This document shows positions 1 to 7,821 of a stretch of DNA of 53,846 nt, one piece after another. Position numbers and translations under genes: made by a program. Source of the stretch: a bacterium (GTDB lineage Bacteria > Krumholzibacteriota > Krumholzibacteriia > LZORAL124-64-63); contig WJIQ01000176.1 of assembly GCA_014730255.1 (NCBI GenBank), forward strand, positions 1-53,846, read 5' to 3'. The notes under the pieces were generated by a model that was not told the DNA's origin, ran no database searches, and was given only the letters and a program-made list of their open reading frames with translations. Numbering within the stretch: position 1 is the stretch's first letter; the number at the start of each line of letters is the position of its first letter.

Positions 1-94
1 GCTGCCAGAACACGCCTTCTCGGTCTGGCTCGGTCAACGTACCGCATCGGGTACGCCTCCCTCGCCAGCCCTTGCGAGGTCGTGTTCTGGCAGC
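1..94. repeat. Large imperfect hairpin element
   Basis: Perfect 14-base arms, GCTGCCAGAACACG at 1-14 and its reverse complement at 81-94, enclose 66 bases. Inside, CTGGC (25-29) faces GCCAG (64-68), and CGTACC (38-43) pairs with GGTACG (50-55) around a 6-base loop, so the whole unit can fold as one long interrupted stem. Four T residues (97-100) follow, so it might terminate transcription from an upstream gene. The nested design looks like a dispersed intergenic repeat, but only one copy is visible in this window and the left edge is cut by the window start. Confidence 0.6.
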
Positions 95-148
95 CGTTTT
101 CCTCGGCCTCGCGACGGCCCTTCGTGAATGATCCGGACTAGCCGGCTC

Positions 149-178
149 CGGGACCGGGGACGCCGGGCCCCGGTCCCG
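149..178. terminator. GC-rich hairpin, possible terminator of an upstream gene
   Basis: An 11-base-pair perfect stem, CGGGACCGGGG (149-159) and CCCCGGTCCCG (168-178), closes an 8-base loop. No T tract follows, so it is not a classical intrinsic terminator. It lies in non-coding DNA before the first flagellar gene and would separate that operon from whatever lies upstream. Confidence 0.35.
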
Positions 179-258
179 TCCGCGGCGCCCGTGCCCATAT
201 TCTGACCACACGGTCGGCCGCATGGTCGCTCGCGAGTCGTCGCCAGGCGCGCCCGCCA

Positions 259-271
259 GGTGTCAGACACC
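259..271. promoter_or_regulatory. 13-base palindrome GGTGTCAGACACC upstream of the sigma-54 promoter
   Basis: GGTGTC-A-GACACC is a perfect dyad about 65 bases upstream of the sigma-54 -24 element at 337. It could be an enhancer-binding site for an activator such as those encoded at 2582 or 29875. Alternatively, palindromes of this sequence type occur as dispersed REP-like sequences associated with RAYT transposases in various genomes (recalled, not checked). I did not notice a second copy in the window. Confidence 0.4.
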
Positions 272-334
272 CGCGAATCCCCTTCCAGACCGCGATTCAC
301 GCCGAAACGGCGGCCCTCGGCGGGTCGGCGATCG

Positions 335-351
335 TCGGCACGCCGATTGCG
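335..351 (+). promoter_or_regulatory. Sigma-54 promoter of the first flagellar operon
   Basis: The sequence reads TCGGCACG-CCGA-TTGCG. The -24 element differs from the consensus YTGGCACG at one base, and the -12 element TTGC is perfect with the exact 4-base spacer. The predicted transcript start is near 362, leaving a leader of about 30 bases before the ATG at 392. This position also argues against an in-frame start at 260, which lies upstream of the promoter. Confidence 0.75.
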
Positions 352-391
352 CTGTGGGGCGCCGAACCCTCTAGCCGCGGTGGAGTGTCCA

Positions 392-1489
392 ATGGTCTGG
401 AAACGTGCGATCCCTCGCCTGACGATCCTGGTCCTGGCCTGGCTCTTCGTGGTCGGCCCCGTGGCGGGCGACGCGCAGACCATGCGCCTGTCGCCCGAGG
501 AGCGCGAGGGCTACCGGGTCTGGCTGCACAACCTGGAGACCACCGTCGCCTCGCGCGCCGATCGCCAGGGCGACGAGACCGTGGCCCGCTTCCCGTTCGG
601 GGTGATCGAGGGGCACGAGGCCGCGCGCCGCGATACGACGAGCCTGCTGGCGGTCGCCCGCGAGCTGAATGAGCTGGAGGCCCTGCCGCGGATCCTCCAG
701 GAACCCGCGCGCAAGACGGCGCTGCACGCGATCACCCGGGCCCGCAATCACGCCCACATCGCCGAGTTCGACACCGCACTGGTGTGGTACGAGATCGCCG
801 CCCGGCGCGACAGCGCCGGCGCCTTCACCCGCGAGCTCGGCCCGGAGGCCATGGCGGTCGCCGTGGCGACGGGAGACTCGGTGGCCACCACCCGGCGCTT
901 GCTGGCGATGCTGGGCGCCCGCGACCTGACGTCCCGCGGCACCGAGCTCACCCTGGCCTACCGCCATCTCGTCGCCAGCCGCGACACGGCCAATGTCGAC
1001 CTGCTGATCGCCGAGGTCGAGCAGCACGTCGACTTCGCCTCGGCCCCGGGCGAGCTGATCTACTGGCACGCGTTCGCCCTGAACTGGCGCGAGCGCTGGG
1101 ACGAGAGCCTCGACCACCTCGCCGGACTCCTCGCCCGTGGCGGGCAGTCGCACGGGCTGACCGAGGCCCAGCGCACGTGGGTCCTGGTGGCCGTGGCCGA
1201 CCAGCTGATGATCACCGGCCACCTCGGCGAGGCCGCCCCGATGTACCGGGCGCTGGCCGGGACCGATCTGGCGGGCGCGCGGGACTGGGCCCGGTGCCAG
1301 GCCGCCGCCATCGATTTCCTGTCCGGCCGCTACCTGGAGGCCGGCACCGTCTTCGAGCAGCTCTGCGATCAGCGCGAGCCGCTGCCCTGGCGGGCGTACG
1401 CCTGCGGGATGGCGCAGCTGAGCGACGAGATGGAACGCCTACGCAGCAAGGGTCGGGATCATGGCGCCGTCGCCCATTTCGAACGCTGA
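392..1489 (+). CDS. Exported alpha-helical (TPR-like) repeat protein of unknown function
   Basis: This 365-residue protein begins with a signal peptide (basic VWKRAIPR, then a hydrophobic stretch, probable cleavage near VAG-DA at residue 26). The rest is rich in Ala/Leu/Arg/Glu helices with TPR-like pairs, for example around residues 110-140 and 275-330. I do not recognise a named family. ATG 392 is chosen because GGAG at 382-385 is well spaced, the signal peptide begins there, and the sigma-54 promoter at 335-351 excludes the longer in-frame start at 260. It is first in an operon with an FlgN-like chaperone and the kinase/regulator pair; its 3' end overlaps the next gene by 29 bases. A periplasmic role connected with flagellar assembly or sensing is an inference from position only. 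Confidence 0.65.
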   Translation: MVWKRAIPRLTILVLAWLFVVGPVAGDAQTMRLSPEEREGYRVWLHNLETTVASRADRQGDETVARFPFGVIEGHEAARRDTTSLLAVARELNELEALPRILQEPARKTALHAITRARNHAHIAEFDTALVWYEIAARRDSAGAFTRELGPEAMAVAVATGDSVATTRRLLAMLGARDLTSRGTELTLAYRHLVASRDTANVDLLIAEVEQHVDFASAPGELIYWHAFALNWRERWDESLDHLAGLLARGGQSHGLTEAQRTWVLVAVADQLMITGHLGEAAPMYRALAGTDLAGARDWARCQAAAIDFLSGRYLEAGTVFEQLCDQREPLPWRAYACGMAQLSDEMERLRSKGRDHGAVAHFER

Positions 1490-1850
1490 GCCGGGACCGG
1501 TCGAGCAGCGGCTGCTCGATCGACTGCTGGGCATGTACGCCGAGCAGCAGGCCCTCTACGACGAGGTCCTCGCGCTGTCGAGGCGGCAGCGGACGCTCGT
1601 GCGCGAGCAGGCCCCGCTGAGCGAGATCCGCGCGGTGCTCGAGCGCAAGCAGCGGCACCTGGCGACGATCCGCCGGCTCGAGCTGGCCGAGCACGCGAGC
1701 AAGGATCGCTGGCAGCGCGACCGCACGCGCTGGAGCGCTTCGGGCCGGACCCGGTTGCACCGCAAGCTGGAGGACCTCGGACGGGTCATCGAGGAGATCC
1801 TGGCCTGCGAGGAGGAGAACGATCTTGAGCTTCTTCAGCAGTGTCGATGA
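1461..1850 (+). CDS. FlgN-like flagellar export chaperone (putative)
   Basis: A 129-residue, highly charged and almost entirely helical protein. The pattern LLGMYAEQQALYDEVLALSRRQ followed by long amphipathic helices and a C-terminal RKLEDLGRVIEEILACEEEN resembles the FlgN/FliT-type secretion chaperones, which bind hook-junction or cap proteins and hand them to the export gate. Identity is low and the call rests on length, coiled-coil character and operon position between flagellar genes. Both ends overlap neighbours (29 bases upstream, 26 downstream), so it is translationally coupled to them. It could instead be an unrelated coiled-coil partner of the downstream histidine kinase. Confidence 0.5.
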   Translation: MAPSPISNAEPGPVEQRLLDRLLGMYAEQQALYDEVLALSRRQRTLVREQAPLSEIRAVLERKQRHLATIRRLELAEHASKDRWQRDRTRWSASGRTRLHRKLEDLGRVIEEILACEEENDLELLQQCR

Positions 1851-2568
1851 CATCGCGACGGTGGACTCGCCGCCGGCCGGCGAGGTGTTCCGCGCCGCCG
1901 GCGAGCGCCGCGACCGCCGCGGCCGCCTGCTGCGGGGGTACCTGCACAAGAGCAGCAATAGCCTCTGCGGGATCAAGGGCTACGCGAGCCTGATCGCCGG
2001 CGGCGACGCCTCCGGCCGCACGACCGCCTGGGCGCGCAAGATCATCGCCGAGGTCGAGCAGCTCGAGACCATCTACCAGTCGGTCCGCGACATGGCCTTC
2101 CCCGAACCCGCGCCGCTGCACGACGGCGGCCAGCTCGCGTCCGTGGTCCAGGACGCCGCGGTCGGCGCCGAGACCCGCCACGGGAACCTCACGGTCCTCA
2201 TCGACGACCTCGCGGACGGCCGCCTGCGCCTGCCGACCGGCGACCTGCTGCAGATCCTCACGGCGATCCTCGACAACAGCGCCGAGAGCTCGTCGGGGCC
2301 GGTCCTGGTGACCATCGGATCGGTCCGGGAGCACGATCAGCTGCTGCTGAGCGTCTCGGACGATGGCCCGGGCATGGGGCTGGACCTGCTCGCCCAGGCG
2401 ATGGACCCCTTCGTGACCACGCGGGACGGCCATCTCGGGATCGGCCTGGCGCGGGTCGACACGATCCTCGACATGCACGGCCTGGGCTGGGGGCTGCGGA
2501 GCACCCCTGGCGCCGGCACGACCGTCACGCTCGAAGTGGCCGCCATGGCGGCGGCCGCCCGCACCTGA
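1825..2568 (+). CDS. Soluble sensor histidine kinase, FlrB/FleS-like
   Basis: This 247-residue protein has the kinase boxes in order: H box with His41 in YLHKSSNS, N box with Asn151 in ILDNSAES, G1 DDGPGM (179-184), F box DPFVTT and G2 HLGIGLA (203-209). No transmembrane segment or PAS domain is present, so the signal must come from a cytoplasmic partner. The start is TTG at 1825 with GGAGG at 1811-1815. It directly precedes a sigma-54 response regulator, the arrangement of FlrB-FlrC in Vibrio and FleS-FleR in Pseudomonas, where the pair switches on middle flagellar genes once early assembly is under way. The same role here is inferred from position. Confidence 0.85.
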   Translation: MSFFSSVDDIATVDSPPAGEVFRAAGERRDRRGRLLRGYLHKSSNSLCGIKGYASLIAGGDASGRTTAWARKIIAEVEQLETIYQSVRDMAFPEPAPLHDGGQLASVVQDAAVGAETRHGNLTVLIDDLADGRLRLPTGDLLQILTAILDNSAESSSGPVLVTIGSVREHDQLLLSVSDDGPGMGLDLLAQAMDPFVTTRDGHLGIGLARVDTILDMHGLGWGLRSTPGAGTTVTLEVAAMAAAART

Positions 2569-2581
2569 GAAAGGGAAACCG

Positions 2582-3952
2582 ATGGCCAAGAAACCCCGCA
2601 TCCTCGTCGTCGACGACGAGCACACCATGCGCGACTTCCTCACCGCGTCGATGGCGGACCGCTACCAGGTGGTCACCGCGGCCGACGGCGTGGCGGCCAT
2701 GGCGATCCTGCGCGAGAAGCCCGTCGACCTGGTGCTCTCGGACGTGCAGATGCCCGGCGGAGACGGGCTGACGCTGCTCGCGGACATCCAGTCGCAGCTG
2801 AAGTCCCCGCCGCTGGTGGTGATGATGACGGCCTTCGGCACGATCAAGGAGGCCGTCGAGGCGACCAAGCGCGGCGCCATCGACTATCTCACCAAGCCCT
2901 TCGGCCTCGACCAGCTCGACCACACGCTCAAGCGCGCCTTCGAGCTGCGCGAGCTGCGCAGCGAGAACCGCACGCTGCGCACGAGCCTCCGGGCCCAGCG
3001 CGAGCATCACGGCCTGCTCGGCTCGAGCCGGGCGATGATCGCCCTGCGCGAGAAGATCGAGATGATCGCCGACTCGCGTGGCACGGTCCTGCTGCAGGGC
3101 GAGAGCGGCACGGGCAAGGAGGTCGCCGCCCGCGCGATCCACAACGCGGGCAGTCGACGCGACGGTCCGTTCATCCGCCTGAACTGCGCGGCGATCCCCG
3201 AGTCGCTGCTCGAGGGCGAGCTGTTCGGTCACGAACGCGGCGCGTTCACGGGCGCGGTGCAGGCCAGGCCGGGCAAGTTCGAGCTGGCGGACGGCGGCTC
3301 GCTGCTGCTCGACGAGATCAGCGAGATGCCGCTGAGCATGCAGGCCAAGCTGCTGCGCGTGATCCAGGAGCGCGAGATCATGCGCCTCGGCGCGCGTACC
3401 TCCGTGCAGTGCGACGTGCGCATCATCGCGACCACGAACCGCGAGATGAAGGCCTCGATCCGCGCGGGCGAGTTCCGGGAGGACCTCTTCTACCGCCTGA
3501 ACGTCATCCCGCTCCGGCTCGCGCCCCTGCGCGAGCGCAAGGACGACATCCCGCTGCTGGCCAACCACTTCGTCCGGGCGTTCTGCGCCGAGAACGGCCG
3601 GTCGCCCATGAGCATCACCGAGAAGGCCATGCGCAGCCTGACCAGCCACGAGTGGCCTGGCAACGTCCGGCAGCTGCAGAACGTGATCGAGCGCGCGGTG
3701 ATCCTCACCAGCGGCGACCTGCTGGACTGCGAGCAGCTCGACCTCGGCGACGAGCTCGATGGCCGCGGCGATCCGTCGATGCTGCCGGGGGATCTGACGA
3801 TCCGTGAAATGGAGAAGGAACTGATCTTGCGGAAGCTGGAGAGAACCGGCGGCAACCGCACCCGCGCTGCCACGGAACTGGGCATCAGTGTCAGGACATT
3901 GCGCAACAAGCTCCGCCAGTACCAGGAGCACGGAGAGAGCATCGGGGTCTGA
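2582..3952 (+). CDS. Sigma-54-dependent response regulator, FlrC/FleR-like
   Basis: The 456 residues form a full NtrC-type regulator. The receiver (1-120) has Asp11-Asp12, phospho-acceptor Asp54 in LVLSDVQMP and Lys105 in LTKPF. The AAA+ domain has Walker A GESGTGKE (173-180), the sigma-54 contact loop GAFTGA (220-225) and Walker B LLLDE (241-245). A Fis-type helix-turn-helix closes the protein (NRTRAATELGISVRTLRNKL). AAGGG precedes ATG 2582. It is encoded next to its presumed kinase and just before flgB, so it most likely activates the sigma-54 promoters of this cluster (335-351, 19408-19424, 26079-26095). Because its own operon begins with such a promoter, positive feedback is possible. Confidence 0.9.
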   Translation: MAKKPRILVVDDEHTMRDFLTASMADRYQVVTAADGVAAMAILREKPVDLVLSDVQMPGGDGLTLLADIQSQLKSPPLVVMMTAFGTIKEAVEATKRGAIDYLTKPFGLDQLDHTLKRAFELRELRSENRTLRTSLRAQREHHGLLGSSRAMIALREKIEMIADSRGTVLLQGESGTGKEVAARAIHNAGSRRDGPFIRLNCAAIPESLLEGELFGHERGAFTGAVQARPGKFELADGGSLLLDEISEMPLSMQAKLLRVIQEREIMRLGARTSVQCDVRIIATTNREMKASIRAGEFREDLFYRLNVIPLRLAPLRERKDDIPLLANHFVRAFCAENGRSPMSITEKAMRSLTSHEWPGNVRQLQNVIERAVILTSGDLLDCEQLDLGDELDGRGDPSMLPGDLTIREMEKELILRKLERTGGNRTRAATELGISVRTLRNKLRQYQEHGESIGV

Positions 3953-3956
3953 GACG

Positions 3957-4367
3957 ATGATCGCGCGCGAGATTTTCGACACGGCCCGCCTGGGCGACCT
4001 GAAGAAGGCGCTCGACGTCTACGCCAGCCGCCACCGGGTGGTCGCCGACAACATCGCGAACGTCGAGACCGCCGGGTACTCCGCCCGCGAGCTGCGCTTC
4101 GAGCAGTACCTGGCCGACGCGAGCCTGCGGCTCGAGGGAGCCCGCACCGATGCCAATCACCTCGACCTCGGCCGCCGAGACCTCGACCGGGCCCGACCCG
4201 AGGTCCACGAGACCGGCTCGGACTTCGACAACGGCATCAACAACGTGGACATCGACCGCGAGATGACCGACCTGGCGACCAACGACCTGTCCTACCGGCT
4301 GGCGACCAGGCTGTTGAGCATGAAGTACCAGAACCTGCGCAGCGCCATCCGCGGGCGCAGCGTCTAG
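3957..4367 (+). CDS. flgB: Flagellar basal-body rod protein FlgB
   Basis: 136 residues, the usual FlgB length. The N-terminal rod/hook signature VVADNIANVETAGYSA and the C-terminal helix DLSYRLATRLLSMKYQNLRSAI are both clear. FlgB forms the proximal rod in the periplasm together with FlgC and FliE, which follow immediately. ATG 3957 lies five bases after the regulator stop and is chosen over an upstream in-frame start that would add non-homologous residues. It is the first structural gene of the flgB-flgC-fliE-fliF order conserved in many phyla. Confidence 0.95.
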   Translation: MIAREIFDTARLGDLKKALDVYASRHRVVADNIANVETAGYSARELRFEQYLADASLRLEGARTDANHLDLGRRDLDRARPEVHETGSDFDNGINNVDIDREMTDLATNDLSYRLATRLLSMKYQNLRSAIRGRSV

Positions 4368-4384
4368 GCGAGAGGATTCGCGGC

Positions 4385-4888
4385 ATGAGCAAGGGACTCT
4401 TCGAGGCGATCCGCATCAGCGGGACCGGCCTGCGCGGCCAGCGCGTCAAGATGGACGTGGTCGCGCGCAACCTCGCCAACGCCGAGACTACCCGCACGGC
4501 CGAGGGCACGCCCTACCGCCGCCAGCGCGCCGTGTTCCACGAGGTCCTCGACCAGAGGGTCCGCGATCACCGGCTGAGCGGCCCCGCGCCGGAGAATCCC
4601 GCCATCAGCCGGACGCATCCGAGCCACCTGTCCGGCATGCAGCAGTTCGAGAACTCGGACCGTGAGGGCGTCGAGACCACCGTCGGCGTCGCACCCGACG
4701 CGTCCGAGTTCCGGGTCGTCCACGATCCCGGCCACCCGGACGCCGACGATGACGGCTACGTGCTGCTGCCGAACGTCGACGTGATCAGCGAGATGGTCGA
4801 CATGATCGCCGCGCAGCGCGCCTACGAGGCCAACGTGAGCGCGGTCCAGGCGGCCAAGGACATGTTCACCCAGGCGCTGAAGATCTAG
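4385..4888 (+). CDS. flgC: Flagellar basal-body rod protein FlgC
   Basis: 167 residues with the rod motif KMDVVARNLANAETTRT near residue 25 and the conserved C-terminal part NVDVISEMVDMIAAQRAYEANVS, ending FTQALKI. It polymerises into the proximal rod between FlgB and FlgF/G. It is slightly longer than the 134-residue E. coli protein, with an acidic insert around residues 85-125 (PDADDDGYVLL). GAGAGG precedes the ATG; the gene lies 17 bases after flgB. Confidence 0.95.
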   Translation: MSKGLFEAIRISGTGLRGQRVKMDVVARNLANAETTRTAEGTPYRRQRAVFHEVLDQRVRDHRLSGPAPENPAISRTHPSHLSGMQQFENSDREGVETTVGVAPDASEFRVVHDPGHPDADDDGYVLLPNVDVISEMVDMIAAQRAYEANVSAVQAAKDMFTQALKI

Positions 4889-4901
4889 AGGGGAGATCGG
4901 C

Positions 4902-5204
4902 ATGGCCACCGGCGGCATCCGCGCACTCGGTTCGATCGACCCCCGATCGGCCTATCTGAACCAGCCGAAGCAGGCCGCCGCGGGCGGCGATTTCGGCAAG
5001 ATGCTCGCCAGCGCCATCGACCAGGTCGACCAGGCCCAGTCCCACCGCGACGACCTGGTGACCGAGATGGTCCGGGGCGAGGCGGTCGAGGTGCACGACA
5101 TCATGACCGCCGCCGAGGAGGCCCAGCTGGCCTTCGATCTGATGCTCGAGGTGCGCAACAAGCTCCTCGAGGGGTACCAGGAAGTCATGCGGATGCAGGT
5201 CTAG
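4902..5204 (+). CDS. fliE: Flagellar hook-basal body complex protein FliE
   Basis: 100 residues, normal for FliE, which joins the MS ring to the rod. The family hallmarks are the central FGKMLASAIDQVDQAQ helix and the C-terminal DLMLEVRNKLLEGYQEVMRMQV. It lies between flgC and fliF, as in most flagellar operons. GGGGAG precedes the ATG at a good distance. Confidence 0.95.
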   Translation: MATGGIRALGSIDPRSAYLNQPKQAAAGGDFGKMLASAIDQVDQAQSHRDDLVTEMVRGEAVEVHDIMTAAEEAQLAFDLMLEVRNKLLEGYQEVMRMQV

Positions 5205-5253
5205 CACGCCCTAGGACGACGACCAGACGCGACAACGGACGGACGGAGCGCAC

Positions 5254-6786
5254 GTGGACGGACTGAGACAAGCCTGGCAGAACCTGAGGGACCGGCTCGG
5301 GGCGATGACCACGAACCAGCGTCTCGTGCTGGGGATGGTGACCGCGGCCCTGGTGATCTCCACCGCCGTGTTCGGCCTCTGGCTCGGGCACGAGGAGCAG
5401 GCCGTCCTGTTCACCGATCTGACCCCCGAGGATGCGAGCAAGGCCCTCGAGGAGCTCACCCAGCGCGACGTCCCCGCCGAGCTGACCAACGGCGGCACCA
5501 CCATCACCGTGCCGGCCTCGCAGGTCCATCAGCTGCGCGTCGATCTGGTGACCGAGGGCATCGGGTCCAGCGGCGTGGTGGGCTACGAGATCTACGACCA
5601 GGGGGCCGGGTACGGCAAGACGCCCGAGGAGCTGGAGGTGCAGCGCCTGCGCGCCATGCAGGGCGAGCTGACCAAGACCATCGAGGCCATCCATGGCGTG
5701 GATGCGGCCCGGGTGCACCTGGTGATGGCACGGGAGTCGATCTTCCGCAGCCGCAACAGCGAGCCGTCGGCCTCGGTCATGCTCACGCTCAACCGCCAGA
5801 CCGGCATCAACGCGGCCCAGGTCGCGGGCATCCGCAGCCTGGTGGCCGGCGGGGTCGAGGGGCTGACGTCCGATCGCGTGACGGTCGTCGATCAGGGCGG
5901 CAACGTGCTGAGCGAGCAGTACGCCGAGGGGCCCTACGGCAACAGCGACCGGCAGCTCGAGCTCAAGAAGGAGGTCGAGGATCACCTCGCCGCCAAGGCT
6001 CAGGCCATGCTCGACGGCGTGCTCGGTCCCCGGCGCGCGCAGGTCCAGGTCGATGCCACCCTGAACTTCGAACAGATCGAGTCCGAGCGCACGATCTTCG
6101 ATCCGCAAAACACGGTGGTCCGCTCGGAGGAGCGCAACGAGTCGACCGACCCGCAGACCGGCGGCACCACCGAGCAGAGCATGACCAACTACGAGATCAA
6201 CCAGACCGTCGAGCGGATCGTCGGGGAGGTCGGCGGCCTCGACCACCTGACGGTCGCCGTCTCGGTCGACGGCACCTACGAGGTGCCCGAGGGCGGGGGC
6301 GAGCCGGTCTACCAGCCGCGCCCGACCGAGGAACTCGACCGCCTGCAGCGCATGGTCGCCAGTGCCGTCGGCCTGAATACCGAGCGGGGCGACCGCATCG
6401 AGATCGTCAACCTCCAGTTCCGCGATCCGGCCGACCCGCGCCTCGGCACACCCGCGAACCCGATGGTCGAGATGATCCTCGATTACCTCGCCCGCTACGG
6501 GGGCCGGCTCCTCCTGATCGTCCTCCTCGCGGTGATGGCCCTCGTGTTCCGCAAGAATCTCTCGAACGTGCTCGCGGACATCGGTGGGGTCCTGCAGTCC
6601 GGGACCGAGCCGCCGCGCGGCGAGGGCGGCGCCGCGGCCGAGGCCGAGCCGGTCGAGCGCTTCGACGGCCTGCCCGAGATGACCGACCAGATGATCGAGG
6701 ACGTGCGCGACTACGCCTACGAGAACCCGCAACGCGTGGCCGAGGTCGTCCAGACCTGGCTCTACGAACCCGAGCGCAGCCGCTGA
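5254..6786 (+). CDS. fliF: Flagellar MS-ring protein FliF
   Basis: 510 residues. The N-terminal membrane segment (about 27-49) is followed by the ring-building domains, with the typical QRLRAMQGELTKTIEAI and ARVHLVM motifs. A Ser/Thr/Asn-rich region (DPQTGGTTEQSMTNYEIN) and a second membrane segment (about 415-433) lead to a short cytoplasmic tail that should hold FliG (EPVERFDGLPEMTDQMIEDVRDYAYENPQ). FliF forms the inner-membrane ring on which the export gate and rotor are built. The start is GTG 5254 with GGAG about seven bases upstream. The C-terminal FliG-binding segment keeps the conserved YAxxNPxxVAxVVxxWL pattern. Confidence 0.96.
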   Translation: MDGLRQAWQNLRDRLGAMTTNQRLVLGMVTAALVISTAVFGLWLGHEEQAVLFTDLTPEDASKALEELTQRDVPAELTNGGTTITVPASQVHQLRVDLVTEGIGSSGVVGYEIYDQGAGYGKTPEELEVQRLRAMQGELTKTIEAIHGVDAARVHLVMARESIFRSRNSEPSASVMLTLNRQTGINAAQVAGIRSLVAGGVEGLTSDRVTVVDQGGNVLSEQYAEGPYGNSDRQLELKKEVEDHLAAKAQAMLDGVLGPRRAQVQVDATLNFEQIESERTIFDPQNTVVRSEERNESTDPQTGGTTEQSMTNYEINQTVERIVGEVGGLDHLTVAVSVDGTYEVPEGGGEPVYQPRPTEELDRLQRMVASAVGLNTERGDRIEIVNLQFRDPADPRLGTPANPMVEMILDYLARYGGRLLLIVLLAVMALVFRKNLSNVLADIGGVLQSGTEPPRGEGGAAAEAEPVERFDGLPEMTDQMIEDVRDYAYENPQRVAEVVQTWLYEPERSR

Positions 6787-6810
6787 TCGGCGGCGACGCG
6801 GAGATCGAGC

Positions 6811-7821
6811 ATGGCACCGAACGACAACTCGAGATTGCGGAAGGCGGCCGTCTTCATCATGGCGCTCGGCAACGAGGCCGGCGGCAAGGTGCTGTCGACC
6901 ATGCCCGAGGGGCTGGTCGAGCAGGTCACGCACGCCATCGCCCACGCGGGGCAGGTCCCGTTCGAGGAGAAGCGCAAGGTCCTCGCCGAGTTCGTCAACA
7001 TGTCCAGCACGCTCAGCGGCATCGTCTTCGGTGGCGAGGAGACCGCCAAGCAGATCCTCGAGGCGGGGTTCGGCTCGCACCGGGCCAACAGCCTGCTCAG
7101 CCGCGTGACCAGCTACAGCGAGATCAAGAGCTTCGAGCACCTCTGCAGCCTCGATGCGCTGACCGTCGCCAACTACCTGAAGAACGAGCACCCGCAGACC
7201 GTGGCCGTGGTCCTCGCGCACATGGATCCGCGCGACAGCGGCCCGATCCTCGAGTTGTTGCCGGCCGAGCTGCAGGGAGACGTCGCCTACCGCATGGCGG
7301 TGCTCGACAGCCCCAACGCCGATGCGCTGAAGGTCGTCGAGGAGGTGCTGGCCACCCAGCTCCAGGGCGAGGTCAACGCCAGCCGCGGCAAGTACGGCGG
7401 CAAGAAGCAGGTGGCCGAGCTGCTCAACGAGACCGACAAGGAGGTCTGGCAGGAGATCCTCGACGAGATGCGCGAGATCGACGACGAGGTCGCCAACGAG
7501 GTCAACAACCTGATGTTCGTCTTCGAGGACATCGTCCTGCTGAACGACAAGTACATCCAGGAGATCCTCAAGGAGATCGACGGCAAGGAGCTGACGCTCG
7601 CGCTGAAGGGCGCGACCGAGGAGATCCAGGCCAAGATCTTCGGCAACATGTCCAAGCGCGCGGCGCTGGGCATCAAGGAGGACATGGAATACATGGGGCC
7701 GGTCCGCCTGTCCGAGGTGGAGGAGGCCCAGCAGCGCATCGTGGAGGTCGTGCGCAGCCTCGAGGAGGCCGGCACCATCGTCATCGGCAAGGGGGGCAAG
7801 GATGCAGAAATGGTGTCCTGA
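6811..7821 (+). CDS. fliG: Flagellar motor switch protein FliG
   Basis: 336 residues, typical length. The N-terminal domain begins with KAAVFIMALGNEAGGKVLS; the middle domain carries the EHPQ motif (126-129) in NEHPQTVAVVLAHMDP; the C-terminal torque domain has the charged helix DKEVWQEILDEMREIDDEVANEVNNLMFVFEDI. FliG binds FliF above and FliM below and contacts MotA. The end overlaps fliH by 20 bases, which couples their translation. Confidence 0.96.
   Translation: MAPNDNSRLRKAAVFIMALGNEAGGKVLSTMPEGLVEQVTHAIAHAGQVPFEEKRKVLAEFVNMSSTLSGIVFGGEETAKQILEAGFGSHRANSLLSRVTSYSEIKSFEHLCSLDALTVANYLKNEHPQTVAVVLAHMDPRDSGPILELLPAELQGDVAYRMAVLDSPNADALKVVEEVLATQLQGEVNASRGKYGGKKQVAELLNETDKEVWQEILDEMREIDDEVANEVNNLMFVFEDIVLLNDKYIQEILKEIDGKELTLALKGATEEIQAKIFGNMSKRAALGIKEDMEYMGPVRLSEVEEAQQRIVEVVRSLEEAGTIVIGKGGKDAEMVS

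Noticed and set aside
260-391. N-terminal extension of the first gene to 260
   Set aside because: It would place the start upstream of the sigma-54 promoter, adds an Arg/Pro/Ser-rich non-homologous segment and hides the signal peptide.
3816-3830. Sigma-54-like AGGAACT-GATC-TTGC upstream of flgB
   Set aside because: Spacing and TTGC are right but the -24 element has several mismatches and the site lies in the regulator's coding region. It remains a weak possibility for a flgB promoter.
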